Source: Alentia gelatinosa
Lineage: Eukaryota; Annelida; Polychaeta; Phyllodocida; Polynoidae
Assembly (NCBI GenBank): GCA_950022655.1
Contig: OX465592.1
Span: forward strand, 5,043,544-5,107,543
DNA length: 64,000 nt
Direction: 5' to 3'
Shown here: piece after piece, positions 44,310 through 53,923 of the stretch
How positions within the stretch are numbered: position 1 is the stretch's first letter
Layout: the number at the start of each line of letters is the position of its first letter
Notes under the pieces: generated by a model
Database searches by the model: none
The model's input: only the letters and a program-made list of their open reading frames with translations
What the model was told of the DNA's origin: nothing
Translations under genes and position numbers: made by a program

Positions 44310-44366
44310 TAGCATTAAAACGAGTTGGAGAGCAACAACTTTGACCAAGAGAGAGAGAGAGAGAGA
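44310..44366. repeat. (GA)n next to the host end
   Basis: GAGAGAGAGAGAGAGAGAG at about 44348-44366 directly follows the host arm CTTTGACCAA. Confidence 0.9.
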
Positions 44367-44904
44367 GTGCTGTATACACTTAGTTAATAGCATTTATCTT
44401 CAATTTGATGAATCTAATATTAGATTAGTGCTGAAATACATTTAGGGTATGGTGAGTGGAATGTAGATGAGATTCCCATCATGGTGTAGGTGGTGAGAGC
44501 TGTAGACTGTTCACACAGAGATGGTCTTGTTTGCTAGTGGTGCTGCCATCTATCCTTCATGGTGAGAAGTTAGAGGTGTTCAGTTGGTGTCTGTTGAACA
44601 GACATGTTTCCAGGACTGTTGGTATTGTAGTGTTGAATGTAGGTGACTCTTTTGCTGGTTACAGTGGCGTCAGAATAGAGGCGGGGCAGGGGCGGCCACA
44701 CTTTTCTGCTGGCCCCCAAAAAGTCAGTAGCTTCAATTTTATGGAATAAGGGTAAATAGTGGAGTTCAGAACAGCAACAACTGATCTTTTTGCATTTGAA
44801 AATGTCTAAGTCTGATTTTGTAGTTGTCTAGTTTACAAAATTAAACTATTCCTCTACCAGAAAAGGATGTCAGAGTCAGATTTTTTCTGCATGTCCCCAT
44901 AAGC

Positions 44905-45115
44905 AGGGTATCACGGAAGCGGGGTTTTACTGTATATTGCGTGTGAGGATCATGGTTTAGACTGCCGTAAAATCCCGCTTCTGGGACACCTCGCTTAAGG
45001 AGATGATTTGCTCGGAACAGAAATGTGTATTTAGTATATTTCAACCCCGCTTAAAGGGACACCCAGCTTAAAGAAAGAAACAGCGGTTGCCCCCTTAAGC
45101 GGGGTTACACTGTAC
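44905..45115. mobile_element. Repeat with GCTTAA-GGGGACAC ends, probable DNA transposon remnants
   Basis: AGCGGGGTTTTACTGTA (44915), TAAAATCCCGCTTCTGGGAC (inverted, 44969), CCCCGCTTAAAGGGACACC (45044) and TTAAGCGGGGTTACACTGTA (45095). A related hairpin (AACCCTGTGTAAGCAGACAC) is at 56760. Confidence 0.5.
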
Positions 45116-45121
45116 AATGTG

Positions 45122-45452
45122 TAGACCCTATTGAGGTATCCCATAATTCAGTCTATTCACAAGTTCCGATTTTCGCTGATTACCGACGTGGTATGGTGAT
45201 TGACCCTTACCCGTAACTCAGAATTAATGCAGTTTAACGGTTTTCAGAGATCTTCAAATTGAAATTCTGATGCCAGAAATGGAAATTTCAGCTATTTCTA
45301 CATAGAAATCCGAAATTATATTCAGTTTCTCCAATTATAAATAAGAAAACTGTGGTTCATGTTGTCGTAGTGTGCCAAGTCTATCGGGAGCGGAACTTTG
45401 CTTTACCCGGGGCGATAATCGGGAGTTTAGTAACCTCTGGAGGCTCTATATA
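45122..45452 (+). repeat. Interspersed repeat family K, copy 2
   Basis: Same order and orientation as 15183-15505: AGACCCTATTGAGGTATCCC, ATCTTCAAATTGAAATTC, TTCAGTTTCTCCAATTATAA, AGTTTAGTAACCTCTGGAGG. Confidence 0.7.
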
Positions 45453-45924
45453 TAGTGTATGGGGATAGTGTATGGGGGCTCTTGGATCACCTCACATAAT
45501 AGATAACGAGTCTTCTGTACTATACACCTATGCCTCAAAATACTCCAAATACCAACCTCTGCTATGCAAGTGGTAGTTGAGACGTACCACCATACTGTGC
45601 CGGTATGGCGCCGTACCACCATACTTTGATAGCTCGATCCCATTGATTAAGAAAATCAAGTGACCTATTTATGACGTGATCAAAATTCAGACAAGAAAAT
45701 CAAACAGGAAATTAATAGATGATATTATGAGAATATTAATACCAAAGAAAATAATTGTAAAACAGTTTAAATTTTATTTTAGAAATCGCGGCTATGAACA
45801 TCGTGCGTGGTGTGTAGCAGAAAACAACTTCCGCCCTCCCAAACGAGTTTGATTTCCGTTTCGAAGTCGACTTATTTTGGCAAGTTTTTGAATATTTACA
45901 GATATTTAGAGGTGTAGAGTACAA

Positions 45925-46037
45925 GTGAAACTTGTTAACCTAATCGGGATGGCTTATCGTACCTTGTTATTATCGGTAAAATTATTGCATTCGCTCTACG
46001 GTACGATAAGCCGCCCCAATTAGGTTAACTAGTTTCC
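45925..46037. mobile_element. Solo hairpin element
   Basis: GAAACTTGTTAACCTAATCG and GGCTTATCGTACC are mirrored by GGTACGATAAGCC and CAATTAGGTTAACTAGTTTC; tip TTGCATTCGCTCTACGG. Confidence 0.75.
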
Positions 46038-46119
46038 CTAAAGTACGCTATGCTACGACGAGTTCTCCGCTGTTTATCGATACACGGGCGGATTTCGCTG
46101 GTTCGTCCTCCTTCTGGCG

Positions 46120-46260
46120 TGACGCCACGTGTGTTTGCCAGGAACCAGCGTTGCGTGTAGGAGACAGTACGCGCGGCGCCCGCCAGGGGGAGGCACGTGG
46201 GAGCACGTGACCGGAACCAGTATCGATCACTCGGCTCTGAGAGCTTACACACACGATTTT
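46120..46260. promoter_or_regulatory. GC-rich island with CTCF-like site
   Basis: CCGCCAGGGGGAGGCA at 46180-46195, next to two CACGTG boxes. CpG-rich, non-repetitive. Confidence 0.35.
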
Positions 46261-46261
46261 A

Positions 46262-46385
46262 ACTGGATCTAGATACAAGCGGCTGTAGTCTCCGAGGACC
46301 AGATGCGTAGTAATGTCTGAGCGAATGCGAGGATATTACGTAGAGTCTGGTCTGAGGAGATTTCGACCTCTGTAATCTCCAACTT
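46262..46385. mobile_element. Clan 2-like hairpin core, diverged
   Basis: ATACAAGCGGCTGTAGTCTC, CCAGATGCGTAGTAATGTCT, AGGATATTACGTAGAGTCTG and GGAGATTTCGACCTC form mirrored arms. Confidence 0.55.
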
Positions 46386-46444
46386 GCACATTACACGCAC
46401 CGAATGTGTTTTCTCTATAATGATTCGTGAGAGTTTAACATAGT

Positions 46445-47360
46445 GTTAGTTTAGATCTGTGCAGCAGTTTGTGATATTTTTAGTGACCAGATTGTCTTCA
46501 GATCTATGCGGCAGTTTATGATAGTTTTAGTGACAGGATCATCTTTAGGTCTGCGAAGCAGTTTGTGGTATTCTTAATGATAGTATTAATGAGGGATGGT
46601 CTGCAGATGTTTGAGACAGATTATGATGTTTTAATGAAGGGATCTTCTTCAGTTCTGTACGGCAGTTTGTGCTGTGGCAGTTTGTGATAGTCTTAATGAC
46701 CAGATCGTCTTCAGGTCTGTAAAAATGTTTGTGATAGTTTTAGTGATTGGATCATCTTTAGGACTGTTTGCCAGATTATGATACTTTTAGTGACTGTGCG
46801 ACAGTTTGTGATAGTTTTAGTGACGGGATCTATGAGATCTATGAGACAGATTGTGATAAGGCAGGCGTCCACCAACCACGACAAGGCTACAACAAGCGCA
46901 GACAAGAAAGCTCCAATCGGAGCTTGTTGCAGCCTTGTCGTAAGAAGGGGGGCTTTACGGCAGCATTGTCGGGGCGTGTCGGGAAGTGCACCCTCCACCA
47001 AAATTCCCTATCGTAAACCTCTGCGACACGCTATGACACTCCACGACAAGGATCCAATCGTGGGGAAAAACGAACATGTTCGATTTTGTCGTAGCCTTGT
47101 CAGAAGGCTCCCGACAAGCTTCCAATCGTGGCTTTGTCGTAGACTCTTGTCGGGAACTGGGGTCCACCAACCACGACAAGGCCTCCAATCATAGGCCAAT
47201 CGTGGACCTTGTCGGGAACCCATTGTCGTAGCCTTGTCGTGGTTGGTGGGCGCCCCTTTAGTCTTAATGACAAATTGGCTTCAGATGCGGAGATTTGTGG
47301 TAGTTTTAGTGACGGGATCGTCTTCGGATTGTGATAATCGTAATGACCGGATCATCTGCA
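46445..47360. repeat. Tandem array, about 49-60 bp, interrupted by a MITE
   Basis: Units GGCAGTTTGTGATAGTTTTA, GTGAC(G/C)(G/A)GATC(G/A)TCTTCAG recur at 46460-46860 and resume at 47260-47360 after the MITE at 46864-47254. Confidence 0.85.
46864..47254. mobile_element. TIR MITE inserted inside a tandem array
   Basis: Ends GGCGTCCACCAACCACGACA and the complement of GGCGCCCACCAACCACGACA (about 27-bp TIR). The interior repeats GACAAGGCTACAAC and CCTTGTCG hairpins. GGCGTCCACC is also in the TIR of 33238-33504, so the two may be related. Array text resumes on the far side; the target duplication is unclear. Confidence 0.8.
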
Positions 47361-47369
47361 GCCCCGTTC

Positions 47370-47460
47370 ACACACAAACCCCCGCTGGGCGCATGCGTGA
47401 ACAGACGCGTCGGTGACAATATGGGTCAGCGGCCGCGGGCAGTGAAAGGTGAGGCCGGGT
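47370..47460 (+). promoter_or_regulatory. CpG-rich promoter-like segment, possible alternative first exon
   Basis: GCGCATGCGT (NRF1 core) at 47389-47398, then ATG at 47421 with nine codons (MGQRPRAVK) up to AAAG|GTGAGG at 47448/47449. The one-base overhang would also fit exon 53171. It lacks a signal peptide. Low confidence. Confidence 0.25.
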
Positions 47461-47659
47461 GAATACCGAGAAGGAGGTCAGGTCCACCAGGCTTTATCTG
47501 GTGAGACTACGCCGTGACAGAACGTGCCTGTGTATAATAATAACCCATACAGGTGTATACACACAGGTGTACGTGAGGCAGGAGACGTGTCTGTGTACAG
47601 GTGTGTGACTCCAGGTGTACAGGGACGGCAGAGGATCCACACGGACGGCAATCTAAGGA

Positions 47660-48290
47660 TACGGTGAAGCATCTCTTAACTGTAGTGTATCAAACTTCTA
47701 GGTGCTACACTGCTACCATATAGTGCGTCACAGTTATACAGAGAGGTGAAGCATGGCTCAACTGTAGTGTATCAAACTTCTAGGTGCTACACTGCTACCA
47801 TATAGTGCGTCACAGTATTATAGAGAGGTGAAACATGGCTCAACTGTAGTGTATCAAACTTCTAGGTGCTACACTGCTACCATATAGTGCGTCACAGTTA
47901 TACAGAGAGGTGAAGCATGGCTCAACTGTAGTGTATCAAACTTCTAGGTGCTACACTGCTACCATATAGTGCGTCACAGTATTATAGAGAGGTGAAACAT
48001 GGCTCAACTGTAGTGTATCAAACTTCTAGGTGCTACACTGCTACCATATAGTGCGTCACAGTTATACAGAGAGGTGAAACATGGCTCAACTGTAGTGTAT
48101 CAAACTTCTAGGTGCTACACTGCTACCATATAGTGCGTCACAGTATTATAGAGAGGTGAAACATGGCTCAACTGTAGTGTATTATACTTCTATGAGCTAC
48201 ACTGTTACCATATAGTGCGTCACAGTTATACAGAGAGGTGAAGCATCTCTTAACTGTAGTGTATTATACTTCTACGACTTCGTGCTACCA
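47660..48290. repeat. 82-bp tandem array
   Basis: Seven units: AACTGTAGTGTATCAAACTT, CTAGGTGCTACACTGCTACC, ATATAGTGCGTCACAGTTAT, ACAGAGAGGTGAAGCATGG. Units alternate between TTATACAGA and TATTATAGA endings, which suggests a two-unit higher-order repeat. Degenerate units continue to about 48480. Confidence 0.95.
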
Positions 48291-48529
48291 CGGATTTGGA
48301 TAACCGTATAGGTTCGTGGTGCTACACTGCTACCATATAGTATTACAAAAGGATGTACTACACAGAGGTGAAACATGGCACAACTGGAGTGTATTACCTG
48401 ATATACTGCTTCACTGCTACCATATATATATACTGATATAGTGCGTCGGACTACTACAAAAGGAGGTACCACAGAACTATGATATAGTCTCATATCACAC
48501 GGCTAGGATATAATGAAACACCTCTAGGA

Positions 48530-48900
48530 CGAAGCGTCACATGGCTAAGACATAGCGTCACACGCATAGGACATAGCGTCACACCGTTAAGACATAGCGT
48601 CACATAAACACGATATAGCGTCACATGCTTAATACAGTGTCACATGGACACAACATAGCGTCATACGCCTCGGACATAGCGTCACACGCAAAGGTCAGAG
48701 CGTCACACGCCTAGGACATAGCGTCACACGCAAAGCTCATAGCGTCACATGCCCAGGACATAGCGTCACACGCCTAGGACATAGCGTCACACGCCTAGGA
48801 CATAGCGTCACACGCAAAGCTCATAGCGTCACATGCCCACGACATGGCGTCACACGCAAAGCACATAGCGTCACACGCATAGCGTCACACGCATAGGCTA
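48530..48900. repeat. 21-24-bp array (ACATAGCGTCACACG)
   Basis: About 17 copies of GGACATAGCGTCACACGCCTA, sharing GCGTCACA with the array before it. Confidence 0.93.
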
Positions 48901-49015
48901 TGACAGAGTGACATGTCAAACAGCTGTCACCACGCCACGCCCTCCGCCCCCCGCCACGCCACGCCCTCCCAGACACACACAGGTGCACCACGCGGTGGTA
49001 TTATTGTGTGACTGA

Positions 49016-49071
49016 CACCTCCCGGCTGGCACCTCCCGGCTGGCACCTCCCGGCTGGCATCTCGCGGCTGG
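49016..49071. repeat. 14-bp repeat x4 in the 5' leader
   Basis: CACCTCCCGGCTGG three times, then CATCTCGCGGCTGG. Lies 90 bp upstream of the start codon at 49162, probably in the 5' UTR or proximal promoter. Confidence 0.9.
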
Positions 49072-49161
49072 TGGCTACAGGTGTGGTGCAGACTCAGGTA
49101 CAGTCTCCCGGAGTTCTCATGAGTCTCCGTGCAGTCACACGGACGGCAGGTGAGAGTGGGG

Positions 49162-49240
49162 ATGAGGACGTGTGGAGGAGGGAGCGGGCTGGTCGTCGTC
49201 CCGTGGATCGTCCTCTCCGTCAGCGTACAGCCTGTCTCAG
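49162..49240 (+). CDS. Exon 1 (coding) of a single-pass membrane protein
   Basis: First coding exon of a three-exon gene (joined to 53171-53245 and 53924-54441) for a 223-residue protein. I do not recognise the family. ATG at 49162 is the first in-frame start after a TGA at 49120, with purine at -3. The exon encodes a signal peptide: short basic start MRTCGGGSG, hydrophobic LVVVPWIVLSVSV, then QPVS. It ends CTCAG|GTACGT, a consensus donor, leaving one base. The mature protein should have a roughly 12-residue outside segment, one helix (about residues 39-60), basic KRDQIRK stop-transfer, CCKCC (69-73, possible palmitoylation), and a Pro/Ser/Asn-rich tail with CPGC (136-139) and CGNC (190-193) that could bind zinc. 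Type I topology is inferred. Confidence 0.75.
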
Positions 49241-50560
49241 GTACGTGTCTTATTTAAACTGTTATTATTATATCACCTACCTGTACTGTCAGCGTACAGC
49301 CTGTCTCAGGTACGTGTCTTACTTAAACTGTTATTATTATATCACCTACCTGTACTGTCAGCGTACAACATGTCTCAGGTACGTGTCTTACTTAAACTGT
49401 TATTATTATATCACCTACCTGTACTGTCAGCGTACAACCTGTCTCAGGTACGTGTCTTACTTAAACTGTTATTATTATATCACCTACCTGTACTGTCAGC
49501 GTACAACATGTCTCAGGTACGTGTCTTATTGAAACTGTTATTATTATATCACCTACCTGTACTGTCGGTGTACAATCAGTCTCAGGTACGTGTCTTACTT
49601 GAACTGTTATTATTATATCACCTACCTGTACTGTCAGCGTACAACCTGTCTCAGGTACGTGTCTTACTTAAACTGTTATTATTATATCACCTACCTGTAC
49701 TGTCAGCGTGCAACCTGTCTCAGGTACGTGTCTTACTTAAACTGTTATTATTATATCACCTACCTGTACTGTCAGCGTACAACCTGTCTCAGGTACGTGT
49801 CTTACTTAAACTGTTATCATTATATCACCTACCTGTACTGTCAGCGTACAACATGTCTCAGGTACGTGTCTTACTTAAACTGTTATTATTATATCACCTA
49901 CCTGTACTGTCAGCGTACAACACGTCTCAGGTACGTGTCTTACTTAAACTGTTATTATTATATCACCTACCTGTACTGTCAGCGTGCAACCTGTCTCAGG
50001 TACGTGTCTTACTTAAACTGTTATTATTATATCACCTACCTGTACTGTCAGCGTACAACATGTCTCAGGTACGTGTCTTATTGAAACTGTTATTATTATA
50101 TCACCTACCTGTACTGTCGGTGTACAATCAGTCTCAGGTACGTGTCTTACTTGAACTGTTATTATTATATCACCTACCTGTACTGTCAGCGTACAACCTG
50201 TCTCAGGTACGTGTCTTACTTAAACTGTTATTATTATATCACCTACCTGTACTGTCAGCGTGCAACCTGTCTCAGGTACGTGTCTTACTTAAACTGTTAT
50301 TATTATATCACCTACCTGTACTGTCAGCGTACAACCTGTCTCAGGTACGTGTCTTACTTAAACTGTTATCATTATATCACCTACCTGTACTGTCAGCGTA
50401 CAACATGTCTCAGGTACGTGTCTTACTTAAACTGTTATTATTATATCACCTACCTGTACTGTCAGCGTACAACACGTCTCAGGTACGTGTCTTACTTAAA
50501 CTGTTATTATTATATCACCTACCTGTACTGTCAGCGTGCAACATATCTCAGGTATGTGTA
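49218..50560 (+). repeat. 69-bp array of about 20 splice donors at the exon 1 boundary
   Basis: The unit comprises the last 23 bases of exon 1 (GTCAGCGTACAGCCTGTCTC then AG), GTACGTGTCTTACTTAAACT, and GTTATTATTATATCACCTAC then CTGTACT. Donors at 49241, 49310, 49379 and every 69 bp after. Units 5-12 and 13-20 repeat as an eight-unit block (552 bp offset, for example 49501 and 50053). The period is 23 codons, so two frames are open for up to 510 codons. The gene's own frame hits TAA within the first intronic unit. Confidence 0.95.
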
Positions 50561-50584
50561 TTTGATCTAAACATTCATTGTTAC

Positions 50585-50910
50585 TATGAAGAAACCAAAC
50601 AAGAGTTAGTCGTGTTGTTGTTTATTGTACGGCGGCAAGATCACATATTACTGCGCGAGGCAAAGCCGAGAACAGTAATACGCAATCTTGCCGGAGTGCG
50701 ATGAATCAATAACATGACTAACTCGAGTTTGGTTTAGAATTTATCCTACCCCGCCCGTCTAAATTGCTTCTACATTAACAAATGACGTCATTTGTCCAGT
50801 GTATACCACTAGAGCGATATTTTTCATTTTTCTGAACTCCAGACCAAATACAGTGACCCAATGTTAAGCCTATGGAGTTTTTTATTAGGGATAGGATAAA
50901 TGTATATGCC
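50585..50910 (+). mobile_element. Clan 1a hairpin element, copy 3
   Basis: Core arms AACCAAACAAGAGTTAGTCG and GACTAACTCGAGTTTGGTTT, tip GCGCGAGGCAAAGCCGAGA. Then TTTATCCTACCCC (50739), ATGTTAAGCCTATGGAG (50861) and GGGATAGGATAAA (50888). Inserted within the 69-bp array region; degraded donor units resume at about 50910. Confidence 0.8.
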
Positions 50911-51215
50911 TGAGGCTGTATCGCCTACGTATACTGCCAGTATGCAACACGTCTCAGGTACATGCTTTAAACATTTATTATTATATCTCCTATGTATACT
51001 GCCAGTGAGTTAGCAATCTCAGGTTTGTGTATCACTTAAACTGTTGTTATACATTGTATACCCGTATCTGCTATGTATACTGCCAATGTGCGATACATCT
51101 CAGGTGTGTCTTTTATTTAATGTTTAATATTATATACCTGAGTATGTGTCTCCTATGTATACCTTCAGTATCTAACTAGTCTCAGGTATGTGTTTTGCTC
51201 AGACTTATTACTTTA
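50905..51215 (+). repeat. Degraded continuation of the 69-bp donor array
   Basis: TATACTGCCAGTATGCAACA, CGTCTCAGGTACATG, CAATCTCAGGTTTGTG, CATCTCAGGTGTGTC and GTCTCAGGTATGTG are diverged donor units. A further scrap (CTCCTACGTATACCGCCAGT) lies at 51498 after the next MITE. Confidence 0.8.
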
Positions 51216-51495
51216 TCCTACCCCTCAAATATATCTCCATAGACTTAACAGAGTGTAACTGTATGCCACGGTTATGGTATGAAATATTTATATGCCACTT
51301 GTGACATATGAAGTTAAAAACATGTAACAGGGTAGGATAAAATCTAAATGTCACTTAATTTCATATAATTGTTTATATGCCATTCGTTGTCTTCCGCTAT
51401 AGATATCACTCAGCTCCGCTTCGTGATATCATGCCGCAAAGACAACCCATACAATATAAACAATCATATGAAATCTCGTGATGTTTCATGATAAT
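51210..51495 (+). mobile_element. Clan 1d hairpin element, copy 2
   Basis: TTTATCCTACCCCTC, CCATAGACTTAACAGAG, GGGTAGGATAAAATC, then a core with tip CACTCAGCTCCGCTTCGTGA. Same order as 18430-18790. A clan 1e tail scrap (CAAAGTCTATGGGACACAAA) follows at 51570. Confidence 0.75.
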
Positions 51496-51639
51496 ATCTC
51501 CTACGTATACCGCCAGTGTTTTACATAAACGGACTGCAATACTCGTTGGGGCATGAAGAACGACCTCCCAAAGTCTATGGGACACAAATACCAGGGGTGA
51601 AATACCAAGGTCGTGGTTCACGCATGGGTGCTGCGTTAG

Positions 51640-52380
51640 GTCTACACACGGGGATGTCTTAAAGAGCTGATCCTTTGTCTAAGGATCCCTAAATTACTTT
51701 CTTTTTTGTGCAATGATTAACGGAAATGGAAAGATAAGTGGAAATGGAAAAAAAACCACCAAAAAAAACAAGTGTTATCATGTTAAAGATTACATTTCCA
51801 GGATAATAAAGGTTACTTTTCCTATAAGCTGTAACACTTTCCTATGTCATACTAAATTTTTGGGCTGATCTGGTGGTATTTTTGTAATTCTGATGTTCAC
51901 CTTAAAATCATCAGATTCAACTCCCAGGGACATGGCATGTGTTTTAATTTTCATGGCATATTGTCCTATGTGCTTTTAAAGTACGACAAAAAGCTAATTC
52001 TTTGTAAACATGTCTTCATGGTCCTCTCATATAAACAATGTTCACGTATGCACCAGAAGTAGCCATTTGTAGATTATTAGCAATCTTATTTCATAATTCT
52101 GTGAGATTGGAAGCTGATATTTCTGCTTTATTGTTGTAATATAAAGTATTGGCAATTCTAATATATGCTTTTTGTGAGATTAAAATTAATATTGCTTATG
52201 TGAACTTATAAGTTTCGATGTTTGTTTTATAGTGTTTTTAGCTATATAGATACAGACTATAGCTCTGAGTGCTGCCTCCAACACATCTGTTGTTATCTAT
52301 TGTAAGCCACCGCTAGAGCCTCAGTTGGCTCATGAATATTCTGTGCCTCATTAGTCGTTGGTATGACTATATAAGGAATG
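51640..52380. other. Intronic stretch without features
   Basis: AT-rich intron interior; nothing recognised. Confidence 0.4.
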
Positions 52381-52384
52381 GCAT

Positions 52385-52975
52385 CTCAATAGGCCTTTTT
52401 CCGTAGGGCGGTGTCACACCTTATCTGCATAGTTACCCCACGGCTGAAGCCAAACATTCACCTGGCAACGTATTATTTACCATTGGATTATTCAGTGTAT
52501 GAGCGTAATACGTTCATAATACCCTTGTACATTATTTCCAGAGATATAATAATGATTGCATTGCATTCTATGGTATTCCAGCTCAAATTTGGTATCTCAT
52601 ACATGCATATCGCCTCAATAATACTTTAGATATAGCTTAGATAACACAGTATCACCGAAATTGAATAAACATTAATACATTGGCAGGCCTAGCTATTATG
52701 TGCTTATCTTTCTCCAAATTAAAACCAAAACAATTATGAACTATAAAGTTTTGATAGTCCAGACTGGTTGATACAATGCCTTTAATTGTTCTAGCAGTCC
52801 AATCTGTCCAAAAACAACGCTCCTGTAATCACACCCACCGTTCACACTTTAGGTGTGATTGCTGTGTTCTCTATACACATATAGTCAGCCTCGGCCAGGT
52901 TTGTCCGAGCGGCCGTGTAACTAGGCAGTGGGCCGTTAGGCGGCGCTGAACGGCAACACCTGTATTTCCAGTCAC
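52385..52975 (-). mobile_element. Dispersed element family N, copy 2
   Basis: Inverted match to 17010-17600, from CAATAGGCCTTTTTCC to CTGAACGGCAACACCTGT. Both ends agree in the two copies, which fixes the element at about 590 bp. Confidence 0.75.
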
Positions 52976-53170
52976 CAGAAAGAGATATGCTTACATCATT
53001 GCTGATTGTAGATGACAAAAAAGGGATTCTTGCTTTAACTCTACTCCCGTGTGGTTTGGTTCGTGCTTACTCCCTGACCATAAGTTGACAAGAGTGTAAG
53101 TCGAATTATTTAGTTGTTGTTGGTGGTGGTGAAGCACATGGAATTCTACATCCTGTTTGTCTGTTTTCAG

Positions 53171-53245
53171 GGGGACGCTACAGTGACCCGGCTGAAGCTG
53201 CGAAGCTGATCGTGCCCTTCGTCATTTCCGGCTTCGTATTTATAG
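53171..53245 (+). CDS. Exon 2 of the membrane-protein gene
   Basis: 75 bases between TTTTCAG and GTACCG. It completes the split Gly codon from exon 1, encodes GRYSDPAEAAKLIVPFVISG then FVFI, and leaves one base. This holds the short ectodomain and most of the transmembrane helix. No stop occurs in this frame, and both junctions are in phase. Confidence 0.75.
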
Positions 53246-53923
53246 GTACCGCATCCCGGTTAGACTTGTCAGCTCTATACGTGGAAACAGAGTTTGCCAT
53301 TCATGGTCATATGCAAAGTGGTTTGGCACTTGAAAAGGGAGCGTAAACAAACTTTGAAAGTATATCTGTTTAAAAATTGGCAAACCAACTGTGTAGCCAT
53401 TGCATGACGTTTTATGCAGAGCGGTATGGCCTTGCATATCCAAATCCATGAGTTCAGCACTTGTATCCCATTTTATGAGGTACAGATGCTGCAGGCTGTG
53501 GTGTGGCATTAGATGCAGTGCAGCCTTAATGTATTTTTTGCACAGGTATACTTCCATAATCAGTTTGTTTTCGCTCCCTAAAATGAAACCCTGTTTTCAT
53601 GTATTCTATAGTAAATCGAGTTTTGTACCCGTTAATTTGAACACCCAGCAATTATCATGAATTGATGTACGACTATATAGATAGATAGATAAGACACGTC
53701 ATTTACTACGGACTTGTATACAAGTATGTGGTAATATCTAGCGTTAAAATGTCGGGTATTAGATGCTCACAATAGATATAACCTGTAATACATTTGATAA
53801 ATTCCCACATCACTTTGATACCAAAGTGACTGTACTATTTCCCTACAATGTCTTTAAGTACATGTACATGTATAATCATTCATATTTCCTAACTTTCCCT
53901 CTCTTTTTTGTTTGTCTTTTCAG
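53246..53923 (+). other. Intron 2 (678 bp)
   Basis: GTACCG at the start and TTTTTTGTTTGTCTTTTCAG at the end. Contains (GATA)4 at about 53679. Open frames on the minus strand (53240-53557) have no support. Confidence 0.7.

Larger units (their letters stand above)
43627..44355 (-). mobile_element. Clan 1e hairpin core, copy 4, split by two insertions
   Basis: Host pieces are 43627-43649 (AACCAACAAGTTTTGG), 44013-44082 (GTCGTTCTCCACGAGTTTGA, tip CGAGGTGAAGCTGAG) and 44303-44350 (ATCACGTAGCATTAAAACGA). In the intact copy at 36872 these are contiguous. The interruptions are a piggyBac-like MITE and a retroelement tail. Confidence 0.8.
49241..53170 (+). other. Intron 1 of the membrane-protein gene (3.93 kb)
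   Basis: Begins GTACGT and ends TTTGTCTGTTTTCAG. Contains the donor array, two clan 1 elements, and family N copy 2. 51500-52380 is otherwise AT-rich without features. Confidence 0.7.

Noticed and set aside
48530..48900. CRISPR-like direct repeats with short spacers
   Set aside because: Units are 21-24 bp and spacers are themselves variants of the repeat; the context is a spliced eukaryotic genome with no cas genes.
47421..49240. Joining 47421-47448 to exon 1 of the gene
   Set aside because: Exon 1 has a stop in frame upstream of its ATG and no acceptor; the segment could only be an alternative first exon.
49172..50704. Plus-strand open frame of 510 codons with a 23-residue repeat
   Set aside because: It is the 69-bp donor array read in a frame other than the gene's. 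Two frames are open for the same reason.
53240..53557. 105-codon minus-strand frame
   Set aside because: Overlaps intron 2 of a better-supported plus-strand gene; no domain or splice context.
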